A DNA stretch of 64,000 bases from Rotaria socialis (lineage: Eukaryota > Rotifera > Eurotatoria > Philodinida > Philodinidae): contig CAJNYU010000499.1 in the NCBI GenBank assembly GCA_905331475.1, positions 19,300 through 83,299 on the forward strand. The letters run 5' to 3'. The translations under genes and the position numbers were made by a program. The notes under the pieces are model-generated. The model had not been told where the DNA came from, did no database searches, and worked only from the letters and a program-made list of their open reading frames with translations. Every line of letters starts with the position of its first letter. The stretch's first letter is position 1. Positions 23,393-35,680 of this stretch are shown here, in pieces.

Positions 23393-26355
23393 TTAAAACG
23401 TTGGACGTTTAAAGGCCAGTTTTAATAATTGTATGACTGGTAATTCAACGAAGAGAAAAGTGAACAATGATAACATGTAGGCGATCGTAACATGAAGAAT
23501 ACTGCCGCATAACTAAAAATAAAAAGATTGATTAGGAATTGAAAACATTCAATACGTACAATATTCGTGATTGTATAGTGAATCGCTTGGTCACGACTTA
23601 AATAATTGACGAAAACAACTAATGAATGCCAAAGATAAGCACCATAAGTTAATTTTCCCAATGATTCAAAAAACGGATGAGCAAGAAATTTATCGACGAT
23701 ACCTATTCGATATATTCTAGTAAATATTTAGAAAAAAAGAAAAGAAACAACTATAAACTAACCTCCATGTCCAGTGAAACAAATCATAATAATTATACTG
23801 AGTCCAATAGCCCACGCGAGTCTTGATAAAGTAAGAAATGCAATACGTTCTGATCGATTTAATGGATGTCCATTAAAGTCTCCGTATGTACCGAAAATAC
23901 ACAGTGCTAAAAGAGTCAAAGCACATAGCCAAGCTACGGTATATTTTACTCGATTGAATCGAGTAACCCTTGTTTGTGGTAATAATGAATCCCATGAAAA
24001 TGCATTTGTACGTTTATATATTTCATAGAGAACATAACCTAATATTAAACCAACAGCATATGGAGCAATACGGCACCATGGTTTAATATAAACATCGTTT
24101 GAATAATCATGAGTTGTATCAGACCCATTAGCTCTCGTTGAATACATCTCACTGAAAATTCCATGATCATAATTATTTTTCGATACGATCACTGCTGTTG
24201 TTACGATATCCACTAGGATAAATGCAACAGCTACGAGCATTCCAAACATCCAGTTCCTAAGATAAACAATTCATATGAAATACTGTATACAGAAAGAAAA
24301 CCTATGAAAGATCTTACCATGAAACAGTAAGTAAATACAATGGTGAAATCCAATGGAATTGCATATAAACTGCCAAAAACCAGGTTATCTAAAGGCAGAG
24401 CACGTTGCGAATCGTGATACAAAATAAAAATTTCACTCTATTACCGGCATGCAACCAGTCTTCATATCAAAAAAGTTATTGATATAAAGTAAATTGCGCC
24501 ACCATGTTTGTCGACATGTTGACGTTTCACTACCATTCACCGGATAAACAGGACCACCTTGGCCAAAATATGATGAAAGATTAATATGGATCAGTAAAAT
24601 TATAGCATAGAATACTGTATATCTAGAAAAAAAAACATTTTATTTATATATTTGAAAAATTCAGATCGAGATTAATACCTTAGATAACGATAAACATAAT
24701 GATTAAGAAGAAATTTCCCAATTGAAACTCTCTCATTTTCGACTTTCGTCATAAAAAAAATGAATGTAGTGAGTAGACCGCTGAAAAAAATCAATAGAAT
24801 TCAATTAAATATATTTTAAGCATTCGCAATTACCTTAAGACAAAAAATGAATCGACACTCAATACTCCTTGTACAATTATTTGAAACCAAAGTTGACGTG
24901 ACCAATTGAAAATAGTTAGTACATTATCTAAATTAACATAATTATATTCTATACGTTGTAGACAAATATTTTTGAAAATTTCTATGAGCGTGAGCTTAAT
25001 TAAATGAACTCTATTTTTACTTACGAATAAATTATTTTCTAAGAATATAGATTCTAGATTTTGATTTTAAGGAGTATTTAGAAAAAACTCACCCGAATAA
25101 TAAGCCGCATAGAGAAATGTATGACCAATAATAATCCACCAAAGCGAAAGAACACGAATACCATTTAAACACGATAATATTTTAGGTTGATGTTCGCGAT
25201 TTAATATTGAACAACTACTCATTAATGAACAACAGCTAACTAAATTTTGTGCCACTATTAATAATCAAAATACGATGTGAATATATATATATATATATTT
25301 CAAAAGAAACTAATTTACTTGAATCACCAGCTTGCTGAGGTCGAGCAATTAACGGTGTTGCTTCATTTTCTTGTTCATTGTCTGAACGTTGCGTTTGAGA
25401 CGTACTAACCGCTGTTGTTGTTCGACTTAATATTGGTTCATAAGTCGTCGCAGGTGTTTCATCCATTTTCAAAACATGTCTATGTCTATATGCAATATGC
25501 ATTCCAGTAGCCACAAGAATGAGAAACGCAATCACACTCAAAGTTACACTAAAATTAAAACAAAATCAATGATTAGGAAATCCATGACCCAGAAATGTTA
25601 CATTGTTAAAATTGCTTTTGTATCATAGGAACGTTGATCAAGGCAATGCATACTACCATTTTTTAAATTAATGAAGTTTTTAATAAATGGAATTTGAATA
25701 GCACCTGAAAAAAGTTTTTATGGCATAACGAAGAGAAAAAATGAAAGTTTTTCAATAGGATATTCACATACGTTGATTAATGTAATTGATTAGTTCGTTT
25801 TCATTACAACTTTGAGGTACACAAATGCCATAGATAGGTCGAACAGTAATTGATTGAGTACTGCTAATAATACACGTACGTGTTCGAATTGGTTGTTCAA
25901 CAACGGTATTATTTAAACCACGGAGATGATGTTCACATTCATATGTTGAACCTATCCAAAAGATGTTGCCTTGCATGATTCCGCTAGGAACTTTTCCCCA
26001 AGCATCCAATGCTAAAAATCAAACGAAAGAGAAATTAATTTTATTTTTCTCGAAAATTAAAGACAAATAACGAGTTACTTTTCAATGCCCAAGTTTGTTT
26101 AGTAACGAGATCTCTAGTTAATAATGCGATATCTCGACTACAATTCGATTCATTAGAGTTGAGTTTAAGATCGAGTTTTATCCATGGCAATGTTTGATTG
26201 AATTCCATATTGAAATCAAGAAAATTTTCTTGAACAAATCGAGCATTCGCAATAATTTTCGGAATAAGATTAATAGACGATAATGATTCAGCTTTAATCC
26301 CAAATTTAATCATGAATAGAAGAAAAATAGTAAATGAATACATATGAAACTTCAT
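23393..26355 (-). CDS. Acyltransferase-3 family membrane protein (NRF-6-like)
   Basis: Twelve exons keep frame and give ~744 residues: 26355-26079, 26011-25772, 25704-25602, 25548-25319, 25254-25093, 24948-24834, 24780-24679, 24622-24445, 24388-24318, 24256-23763, 23702-23560, 23512-23393. The order is a signal peptide (~1-22); an extracellular Cys-containing NRF domain (DAWGKVPSGIMQGNIFWIG, then YGICVPQSC); a first membrane span (~207-225); a Ser/Thr/Gln-rich loop; and the acyltransferase-3 core from ~310. The core shows GIRVLSLWWIIIGH, FFVLSGLLTTF, TWWRNLLYINNF, QFHWISPLY and GKLTYGAYLWH. The worm family, named for nose-resistant-to-fluoxetine mutants, acts in uptake or transport of lipids and hydrophobic compounds; the substrate here is unknown. 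Length and domains look complete. Confidence 0.93.
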
Positions 26356-27174
26356 TTTAGTTTATCTACAAATAGGATCAAATGAATCCTCTTAAAATAG
26401 TACATAAAACTGACGTCTAATTTGTTTTCCGCAAATTTTCTATTCAATGTAGAAATCATAGTGAGTTATTTTTATCTTTGTTTATTAAAAAAATAATCGT
26501 TCTTTTTCTTTCATCAGATTTTCGGCGTATTAAAACGTCCACATAATTTTTACTGTTAAATAATTAAGTAGATTTGAAGTGGTTGTGTCAATATACGTAA
26601 TTACATAAATAATAAGACATTATAGAATAGGCTTGCAGATTTAAGTTTAAAGAAATGTGTCTATTGTTTATCTAAATATGAATATTTTCGTTTATAGAAA
26701 AGTATCGTATCGAAATATGAGACTTTATTTGCTCTTGTCTTAATCCTATTTAAGATACATGATTTCGTGCTTCTTTTCATTTTGATGATCGACTACTAAA
26801 CGAATACGGCGAGAACGACCGATAGCTGGTTGGCAAGCTGTAGCAGTATTTTATTCTATCTTCATGACATAGACATATTAGTCCGAACAAGAATTTCGAA
26901 GTAATGTTGAATTTCTTTTCTAATACTAACATGCAAAATACAGTGTTAACAATTAGATTACATTTAAATTTCAGAGCAATCGAAAAAGACACTACCATTT
27001 GTCACTAATTGCTTAATAGAGACTTGGTCTTTCTAGATTTTCATATATCTTATTGAGTTTTTTGAAAGACCTATAAATTTCTTCTACATGCATTGGCGAA
27101 AATCTCATAGACAGACACAGACTATTCGTCATTCGCCTTAATTCTAATCAAATTTTTATTCTAGATCAATATTT
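26356..27174. other. Intergenic between divergent genes
   Basis: About 0.8 kb separating the minus-strand acyltransferase start from the plus-strand fringe-like gene; it should hold both promoters. No other gene seen. The minus frame at 26777-26998 has no support. Confidence 0.4.
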
Positions 27175-28170
27175 ATGTTTCATCTTTGTGAAATTTGTCG
27201 TCGTTTTGCTAATCGACAAATAAATGTATCAAGTGTCCGTTTTATTATATATTTCTTATTGTTCTCAGTATTGATGTATTATCATTTTTCAATCTCGTTA
27301 ACAAAAAGTCATAGTGAAATTGAATCGTCTTCTACTCGAATTATGTATGTAGTTCGAACAAGTTCAAAATTTTATCGATCTCGTTTACAGCACGTACTGC
27401 AAACTTGGATATCATTGGTTAGTCAACATACTTATTTTGTTACGGATAAACTTCTACCAAGTGTATCTCATGATCATCTTATTCTAACACATGAAATATG
27501 CGGTCAAGAGAGACATGCAATGAATACTTTATGCTGTAAAACAGCACATGATTTTAAACTTTTTCATCGTCATCTTACAAACTATGATTGGTTTTGTCAT
27601 TTCGACGATGATCAATATGTGAATAGTAGAAGACTAGAAGAATATTTATCTACATTAGATTCTAATAGACCTTATTATATTGGACGTAATTCATGGGCGA
27701 AGACACTTGATCGACGAAAACAGCCATTTCCGTATTCATTTTGGTTTGCTACTTTAGGTGCCGGCGTCTGTTTATCGAAACCATTAGTTCATCTTCTTCA
27801 ACCTTACACTCAGAATATTGCGCAATTCGTTGATGGTTGTTTAAAAGAAAATTATCATGACGATATCTATTTGGGCTTCCTTATATTTGGTTATCTCAAC
27901 ATAACATTAACAAAAAACTATCGATTTCATTCTCATTTAGAAAAAGATTTTTATAATGACAAACAAAAATTTCTTGAAATATTTAATGAACAAATAACAT
28001 TTGGCTTTCGTCTACCTAATTACTGTCCAGTCTTTCTTCCAAATCTGTATGATTCTCGATCGGATCGCTATCGTCTGCGTTCAATGCATTGTCTACTGAA
28101 TCCTCATATCGATGAATGTCAAATGAGAATGCATAAGCTTGTGCTTAATGTGATTAAATCATTTCGATAA
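27175..28170 (+). CDS. Fringe-like glycosyltransferase (GT31)
   Basis: A single 331-residue exon, unusual next to its intron-rich neighbours. A short cytoplasmic N-terminus is followed by a membrane anchor (~residues 22-42), as in type II Golgi enzymes. IMYVVRTSSKFYRSRLQHVL resembles the fringe start region, and FCHFDDDQYVN carries the DDD metal/UDP-sugar motif. GAGVCLSKPLV and HDDIYLGFLI match the later fringe motifs. Fringe enzymes add GlcNAc in beta-1,3 linkage to O-fucose on EGF repeats of Notch. Within the GT31 superfamily this could also be a C1GalT- or chondroitin-type enzyme, so the acceptor is not certain. Lack of introns might mean retrocopy origin or simple intron loss. Confidence 0.82.
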   Translation: MFHLCEICRRFANRQINVSSVRFIIYFLLFSVLMYYHFSISLTKSHSEIESSSTRIMYVVRTSSKFYRSRLQHVLQTWISLVSQHTYFVTDKLLPSVSHDHLILTHEICGQERHAMNTLCCKTAHDFKLFHRHLTNYDWFCHFDDDQYVNSRRLEEYLSTLDSNRPYYIGRNSWAKTLDRRKQPFPYSFWFATLGAGVCLSKPLVHLLQPYTQNIAQFVDGCLKENYHDDIYLGFLIFGYLNITLTKNYRFHSHLEKDFYNDKQKFLEIFNEQITFGFRLPNYCPVFLPNLYDSRSDRYRLRSMHCLLNPHIDECQMRMHKLVLNVIKSFR

Positions 28171-28247
28171 CAAGAAATGAACGTGATATTTTACTTCTAT
28201 TGGTGCTTATCTTCTTATTAAGCGTCAACTGTTTTTGTTATTTTGTG

Positions 28248-29258
28248 GTTTACCCCACATTCGTCCCATAATTCGTCCCACGAAATTAGTCCCATCTTTT
28301 TTTACCCTAATTCGTCCCAGTTAAAAGGTAATTGATTCTTAACTCGTCCCATGTGACAACATTAATACTAATTGTTCCATTCTACAAGAGGCTTTACTTA
28401 TCAATTAAAACTAAATTGAAGATCGTAACAGAGTTCATCTATGTATAATATAATCACGCAATAGAATAGAAAATGGCCTGGAAACGATCGGAAATTCTAA
28501 TATGTACTACTAGAACACTCTTAATGGTGACATCTCACTATTATTTTTGATAAATTGGTGGATCAAGCTACGCGATACATAAAATCAAAGACAAAAGGAT
28601 ATGATAATTTTTATACATAACTTGATCTCGTTTTTGTGATATGCTTCGATTTACAACTAGTGAACGAAATCAGCAAGTACTAAATTATTTGTATTTTCAA
28701 TATACTGTGAAGCGAAAGGTGTGGGTGTGTTTATCTCTTCTCTATTTTCTTATTGGATGATAATTAATAAAATATAGCCAGACTTTCTCTCATGTTTAGA
28801 GGTGGACCGTTGATTTTAATTTGAGTTAATAAAGAGAGTTAATTAAGTGGTTTTACTTAACACTTAATATTAAGAAAAAAACGTTTACATTAGCGACTTA
28901 ATTACTTAATATTAAGTGTTAAACGAAACACTTAATTTTTTAAATTAAGTATTGCTTTAACACTTAATATTAAGTAATTAAGTGGGCAATCTACACATTT
29001 TTTTCTTAATATTAAGTATTGCGTTAACGCTTAATATTAAGTGATTAAGTCGCTAATGTAAACGTTTTATTCTTAATATTAAGTGTTAAGTTAAAACTTA
29101 ACACTTAATATTAAATTAACGTAAAGTGCCACCCCTACTCATGTTAATTGATACTCTCATATAGAATGGGACGAGTTAAGAATCAAATAATTTTTAACTG
29201 GGACGAATTAGGGTAAAAGAAGATGGGACTAATTTCGTGGGACGAATGTGGGGGATAC
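28248..29258. mobile_element. ~1 kb inverted-repeat element with CGTCCCA termini
   Basis: The left end (28248-28355) and right end (29160-29258) are inverted copies of ~95-105 nt built from the unit attcgtccca. The left end carries one extra unit. Between them is AT-rich DNA without coding capacity plus a second inverted-repeat element. A non-autonomous DNA transposon is the best reading. The ends ggt-taccccac and gtgggggatacc leave the exact termini uncertain by a few bases. Confidence 0.8.
28797..29140. mobile_element. Nested palindromic element rich in cttaatattaagt
   Basis: Inverted ends ttagaggtgg (28797-28806) and ccacccctac (29130-29139) bound a core in which cttaatattaagtg and its complement recur about nine times. 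A larger symmetry, acgtttacattagcgacttaa against ttaagtcgctaatgtaaacg, folds the core on itself. It sits inside the CGTCCCA element, so it is younger than that element. No coding frame. Confidence 0.75.
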
Positions 29259-29907
29259 CTTTTTTTTGTAAATATGGATGCAAAAATAATTTCTATTATT
29301 TATTCATCAAGCAACAGAATATTTTCTTTTCTATTCGTGTAAGACACGCGTATGCATAGCCGTCAAGTTACAACATACGAAGGCGCCCCGTTACTGTTGT
29401 TGCTGACTCGACAAGTGTTTAACTGAAATGATTTCAACTCGGCTAACTCTGTCGGTTCTATTTGAATTTCAAAATATAATATCATCGATTGCTCGAAAGA
29501 AAGAGAAAAGCAAATTATTTACGAACTATTGGTTGTTTTTCTAGTGCAAACGATTTTACCAAATACAGGCTTATGGGTATTGTTCTGTTTCGAATTCAAC
29601 GGACATTGATAAATGGATAATATATATGTGTGTGTGTGTGTGAATATGTTATGATTTCTTTTCTAAAAAAAGAAATAGACGAATATGAAAAACAGATACA
29701 TATATTTCTTATCGTATGAAAATATTGATGAAAAACAAAATGAACACATAAGTGTAGGTATAGCTGATATAATGATACTGGTTATGAAAATGAGAAAACA
29801 AAAACAAATATGCTTGGATTTATTTATTTTCTTGATAAACAAATCACTAGTCGTAATGGTAGATAGCTAAGCCTAACGATTGACTATATCATGATTGTGT
29901 GAGAAAA

Positions 29908-31441
29908 TCAAGATGAATCTTTAATGCGTTTGCAGATTTCCGATGTATACTCCGAACATTTGGATTTGCCACCTAAATCACCAGTCAGTACCTAAACAAA
30001 AAGTGATCCTCATAATTTAATATGATCAACAAGAGATTATTACAAACCTTTCCATTTTTTATCGTTTCAAAACAAGCTTTTTCGATGCGTTCGGCTTTAT
30101 CATACATTTGTAAATGTTTTAACATCATAACTGCACTAAGAAGTAATGCTGTCGGATTAGCTTTATCTTGTCCAGCAATGTCGGGTGCAGTGCCGTGAAC
30201 AGCTTCAAAAATAGCTGCGCCATTTTCACCAATATTACCACTTGGTGTTAAACCTAAACCGCCAATAAGACCAGCACACAGATCACTAAGAATATCACCA
30301 TATAAATTTGGCATAACGAGACAATCGAATTGCGTTGGGTCTTGAACCATCTAGTTTTTTGTTTTCATAGAATTAATTATGTAAGAAAATAATAATTTTC
30401 TCGAATAACTAACCTTGAGACAAACAGTATCAAGATACATTTCTTCAAATTTTATTTCTGGATATTTCTCAGCGACTTCACGTGCACATTTTAAAAATAA
30501 ACCATCAGAAAGACGCCTAATGTTATCAAAAAGTACAGATAAAAATAGCTGAGTGTAAATTATGATTCTTCTTACATGATATTCGCTTTATGAACGGCTG
30601 TGACTTTTTCTCGTTTATGTTGTTTAGCATAGAGAAATGCATATTCACAGACACGTAATGATGCATGTTCAGTAATAAGTTTTATACTTTGTACAACACC
30701 TGGTACAATTGTATGTTCGATACCCGAATATTCACCTTCCGTGTTTTCACGTATTGTAACAAGATCAACGTTTGTATATGGTGTTTGATAACCTAAAAGA
30801 TACACAAAATTTTGTTTTAAATTATAGGTACTTGAGTATGTCCTACCTTCAATAGTTTTACATGGTCTTACATTAGCAAATAGATTGAATTGTTTGCGTA
30901 AAGCAAGATTAAGAGATTGATGCCCTTTACCAACCGCTAGAAGAAAGAATATATATTAGATGCATTTGCTTAAGAAAATCATTCTCTTACGTGTTGCTAA
31001 TGGTCCTTTGAGACCAATGCGATTCTTTGTCACGGAGTCGATAGCTCGAGGAGGAATACGAAATTTTCCATCAGGCTAATCAAAAACAAAGATGAGAACA
31101 CGGTCTATCAAAAGACTTTTTGTCTTACTGATTTGACAGGTGTTACATCAACCGATTCCCAATTGATTGGTACATCTGCAGCATCAAAGATTTTTTGAAC
31201 ACTATTTGAAATTTCAGGACCAATGCCGTCACCTTCAATGATACTAAAAAGTTATTTTGAATGTCAAAAATAGAAATGATTTACCTGGAATAAGAGTTAC
31301 TGTTCGCGGAGAATCGACTGAGCCAATTGTACTACTTGTTTCATCAAGAAGTGGTGATGAAGTAGCAAAAGAACGTCGATTATAAATCGATGATGTTGAA
31401 CGACATGTAATGGCAAGCCGGCGAAATATGGCAAATGACAT
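29908..31441 (-). CDS. IDH3A: Mitochondrial NAD-isocitrate dehydrogenase, alpha subunit
   Basis: Eight exons (31441-31285, 31232-31129, 31075-30991, 30936-30847, 30792-30576, 30516-30414, 30350-30048, 29991-29908) give 380 residues, close to animal IDH3A. The N-terminus is Arg/Ser-rich, as expected of a mitochondrial targeting peptide. Key blocks are [15 protein letters not shown] at the exon 1/2 junction, [39 protein letters not shown] and [12 protein letters not shown]. The enzyme oxidises isocitrate to 2-oxoglutarate with NAD in the TCA cycle; alpha is the catalytic subunit of the heteromer. The first intron must use acceptor ttgaag at 31233; the nearer ttttag shifts the frame. A ttgtag just upstream of the ATG may be a 5' UTR or trans-splice acceptor. 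The gene looks intact. Confidence 0.97.
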
Positions 31442-32742
31442 ACTATTTCCTACAATCACACATGCACACGAAACAATCTACAGTATAGCAGTGAAAGTAA
31501 ACCTTATGGCAAATTCGAATCAATAGTCATAAAAAACAACAACAACAAAACATCGCTACATTACATTACATACCAATGCTAGAGTATTGCAGGAAGACAA
31601 AGAGCCAATCAAATGTCTCGACGTTAGATGTCTGTAGCGGTTGTCGAAAGCATTTCGTCTGATTTATCAAAGTCGATCAGAGCAATGAATGACAACATAC
31701 AACAGTAGAGTAGTAACTATATTATTTTAGCGGAAAAGTAACAAAAGAGCTTGGCAATTTACAAAATATAATTGTTAAGATAAAAAAATTAAATAAAGAA
31801 TAAGCAAAACTTGTTATATCTTTAGACATGTTACAATCAATCGAAGTGTAAAAAGGAGTATGTTAAACAACTAACTAAAATCTACATTAAAAATCATAAA
31901 GATCGATTAGCATTGTAACTAGGTAGATCATGTTTTTTTGGAAATATGTACAGCGTAGAACGGAAAATTTCACAAAGTAGCATATGATAAGATTGATAGA
32001 AATTAGCATCTATAAATCAATGCACATATATTCTAAGACACTTTTCATTTTACTTTGTTTCCCTTTGTATTTAAAGAATAAATAGATGCGTATTGTTGCA
32101 TGTTGTTAGAAAAATGACATGCAAAAACGATATTATTTTGTTCAGCAACAAATCTTATATTTCAGTATGATGAAAAATTGAATTTAAATATATTTTTATA
32201 GAATTAATCTTACATTTTGCTTATACACTGTAAAAAGAACAGATATATACGTATATGATGGGGTTCCTCTTTAGAAAATCAAGGTATTCATATGAAAACC
32301 AGGGAATGCTCTTGAATTTTAAATGTAGGATCCTGCTGACTACTTGTAGCACCTTCAGATGGTATATTTGAGAGTTCAATTAGTAACTATAACAGCCTAA
32401 TTAATATTTGTAGTAGCTTAACTCAAGTGTAATTCTAAGTCTGATGATTTGTTCTATATAAATTCATCCATATCCTCAAGATTTTTTTAGTACGTAATCT
32501 TCAAAAATCTGATTTTGTTGTGTTTGATCACCTCTCACTTATTTTTGCCTTCTCTTCAACTAGCTTGTTTCCAGCTTCAGTCTTTCGTCCGTATATAGTG
32601 TACAATTACAGCAGAATTGAAAATATTCCATTTATTAGAAGAAATATTTTTCAGAAAAAGTCAACATTAAATGAAAGAGAACGAATGTGGAATAAACTTT
32701 ATTTATTTTAGCCAAACCAAAACCTCGATTAGAATTTGCCTT
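31442..32742. other. Intergenic, no gene seen
   Basis: AT-rich spacer holding the IDH3A promoter region and the 3' side of the ADP-ribosyltransferase/TPR locus. The frame at 32520-32711 is unsupported. Confidence 0.4.
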
Positions 32743-34703
32743 TTATACGATCAATATTTTTTTTAACTGTAAGACATTCTCATCCGTTGAAGGAAGAAAT
32801 TTCTGCCAGATGCTAAGTACTCGTTCAAAATATGAAAGTGCTTTAGAATACTCTTGCATCTTCGCATATATCATATCCATGTTATGATATGACGCAGCCA
32901 AGTCTGGATGGCTGAGAGATAAAGTTTTTCCTCTGATCCCGAGCGTTCGTTGAAAAGCTGAAAGTGCTTGGGTGTAGTCCAGAATCTTGCTATATGCCGT
33001 ACCAATTTTTCTATAGGAAGCGGCTAAGTCAGGATGATTTGGCGGAAGCGATTGTTTCCTAACCTGAAGTAGTATTTCGTAAGATGCAAGCATTTTCTTG
33101 TTTTCGTTCATTTTACCATATAGTGCACCGATGTTGCTGTAGGAAGCAGCCAAATTGAGATGATTAGGAGAGTGATTATGGCTAAGGATTCTTGAGGATT
33201 TTTCATAAGATGAAAGTGCTTTCGGATAATTTTCCATGATCTCAAACATACAACCAAGTTGATCGCAGTAATTCTCTTTGTCTGTTGCAGATGATGTGTT
33301 TTTTAGCACGTATTCATAAAGTGTTTCTAATTTTTCAAATTTTCTCAATTTGATAAATATACGAGCTAGTCTAGACCATCCAATTGCCAGAGAGTTGAGT
33401 TCCTTTTGCATTTGTACTGTGTATGTGCGTAAGTCATTATCGTTATTACCAACGAAAGTGAGATAGACTTCCCATAGCGTATTAGTATGATCATCGGTGA
33501 TGCGTTCGATTTTGTCGATACGAAAGATGGTATGTGTCGAAAAAAGAATTTCATCTCCTTGATACTTTTCTTGGGAATCGCTTTTAATATCAGCAAAAGA
33601 AGTCGATGTAGATGCACAGAGTGTTGGATCAATAGTCATGACAAATAACACGCCAACTGAACCTTGATTAAGCGCTGCTGATGGACTTGTAATTTTTTTC
33701 AAAGAAAGATCCCGATTTCGACTTGTTGAAAGGAAATTATTAAAAGACATCAATCGGCCTTTTGCTTGCTTCAATGTTTCAAAGTGTTTTTCCAATAAAC
33801 CTTGCCCTCTATATAATTTGAACGGCGTCTTTATTGCTGTCGATTGTTGTTTATGATATAGTTGTTCGATCGCTCGATGAAGACGTCGAATGAAAAATCC
33901 CATATTCAAAAGAATATCGACATCAAGTACCTGAAGACCTCAATTGAGCATCGAGGCGATAAAACTTGGCGTCGTGTACCATGAAATAGATGTATCACGA
34001 CGATATTGACGTTTGAAATGTTCAATTTCGCTATGATCTATATTATTCCCGAGACGACAGTAGTCAACAAATTCTTTTATGGATTTATTGTCTTCGTCAT
34101 CGTCGTCATCAATCTCAAAAAGAACTTCTCTTAACAACGATGTGTACATAAAAATATCATTGATACCTTGAAAACTGATCGAGATCAAAACTCGATCGCA
34201 TCGTTCGCAATCGATTTGTAATACATTACAGTTTGAGGAAATGCTTGTATGAACACCCTTTATCTTCATCAATTTTTCGTCCACTCTTCATGTGCCGATT
34301 TATTGCCACAAAAAATATCAATGGATTCCAATTGTGGCCATTCGTGAATTTTTGGTACAATACGCTTTCCCAATGAACCAGAAACAATCGTAGATACCTT
34401 TTCTTAGTTCATTTTACTAAGGAATCTAGTACATTCTTCAGCATCTGCAAATAAGCGGATTGGCACCATGATAGAGCTTAGTTGTCCTAAGGAATGTTTA
34501 TAGTCTTCGTTCGACTCATCGATATTAGCATCGAGCCAAACAAGATGAAAATTTTGAAGAATTCTACGACCATGATGAGACAGCACAACAGTGTTATTGC
34601 TGGTGGTGGATGCTCCAAATCTGCTAGTAATAGACGGTGGCGTGGATTTATTAGTAGTGGACGAAGAGGAACCACCAGCTGAGGATGTTGTCAGTATGCT
34701 CAT
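32743..34703 (-). pseudogene. Rotifer ADP-ribosyltransferase with TPR repeats, disrupted
   Basis: Three collinear pieces make one protein of the bdelloid ART-TPR type. 34703-34404 is the N-terminal domain (NFHLVWLDANIDES). Its continuation (IVSGSLGKRIVPKI, IFCGNKSAHEEW) lies beyond an in-frame TAA at 34404-34406. A frameshift near 34275 leads into 34284-33940, which ends at an in-frame TGA (33940-33942). 33936-32743 then runs open. The last piece carries the ART domain (FKLYRGQG with the conserved Arg, SFNNFLSTSRN with the S-T-S type motif, GDEILFSTHTIFRI with the acidic motif) and about five kinesin-light-chain-like TPRs (PDLAASY). The ART-TPR half, open for ~388 residues, might still be made from an internal start. 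Family members are thought to transfer ADP-ribose from NAD; substrates are unknown. Confidence 0.8.
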
Positions 34704-35680
34704 GATGACTGATGAAAGAATGGATTCAATGAAAATGAATCTCTCTTTGTGTATAAAAATGCTAATGTGTTCTTTTCTCTTTGTTTTCGTTGGTTGTCAT
34801 AACATCCGGAGTATTTTTCTTTCGTTTCCAAGTTGTTATAAGAAGTGACGGCAATGTCTCTGCACCACAGGCGAAAAAAAATAAGAATAGAAAAAAAAGT
34901 AACTATAATACATGAATGCTGTCCTTATGTCTGTTTTTGTTTATTCAGCTTTCTTCCAACATATTCGTAAGTATGCGCCTGCAACAGCCCATTACATGAA
35001 AAGAATGTGAAGTAGACTAATTATGGGCAATGTGTGCTTTGTTTGTTTATCGGATTAAAACCGTAAGGTTCAAAATTAAGATGCACTTAAAATAAAGATA
35101 TTTTAAGGACTCTCAGTGCATGAAATAATTAGTATAAACAAATCATAATTATACATATGTAAGCATACTTGTAAAAGTGCGAATAGCTGGTACATTTTTT
35201 TTAATATCGTTGTTTTAGGCGACGTGTGTTAGTGAAAATGCATTTTTTGTTTATTTTTACAACCACACACGTATTCGAAGTACTCTCTTTGAATTTCATA
35301 AGCTTGTGATCTGCTGTTTAAAGAAAAAAACTATTTTTCACCGTTTATTTGCAATTTAAGAATGCTTCAATTCAGAATTTCTTTATCAAAATTACACATA
35401 CCTGGATCATCTTAACCAGTCAACCGATCAGTTCTAATAGAAAAACAGACTAATGAAATCGAAGGTAGCATGATATATACGTATCACTCATCTATAGCAT
35501 ATTTTGCTCGTTAATATAATCAATAGAGTCTAATTCATTTGAATCGGATGACAAAACTATGATCTAAAACCGTTTGCTTATCGTTGCTTTATTGTGTCGA
35601 TGAGTGACGTTTTGATATAAAAAGATAAGATATTGTGTCACACTTTTCTTCATGTACCATTATCAGAGCATTTTATTTAT
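34704..35680. other. Intergenic between divergent loci
   Basis: About 1 kb between the ART-TPR pseudogene and the NHL-repeat gene on the plus strand. No gene seen; the plus frame at 34591-34848 is the antisense of the ART N-terminus. Confidence 0.4.

Larger units (their letters stand above)
28171..29907. other. Intergenic stretch occupied by nested repeats
   Basis: Besides the two nested elements described separately, this spacer has a (TG)n microsatellite at 29629-29642, a telomere-like ggtgtgggtgtg at 28718-28729 and AT-rich DNA. The frame at 29685-29870 has no supporting features. Confidence 0.4.

Noticed and set aside
23774..24028. Plus-strand open frame of 84 codons.
   Set aside because: Antisense shadow of the acyltransferase exon 24256-23763.
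31229..31290. Apparent frameshift at the first IDH3A intron.
   Set aside because: Using acceptor ttgaag instead of the nearer ttttag restores [15 protein letters not shown] in frame.
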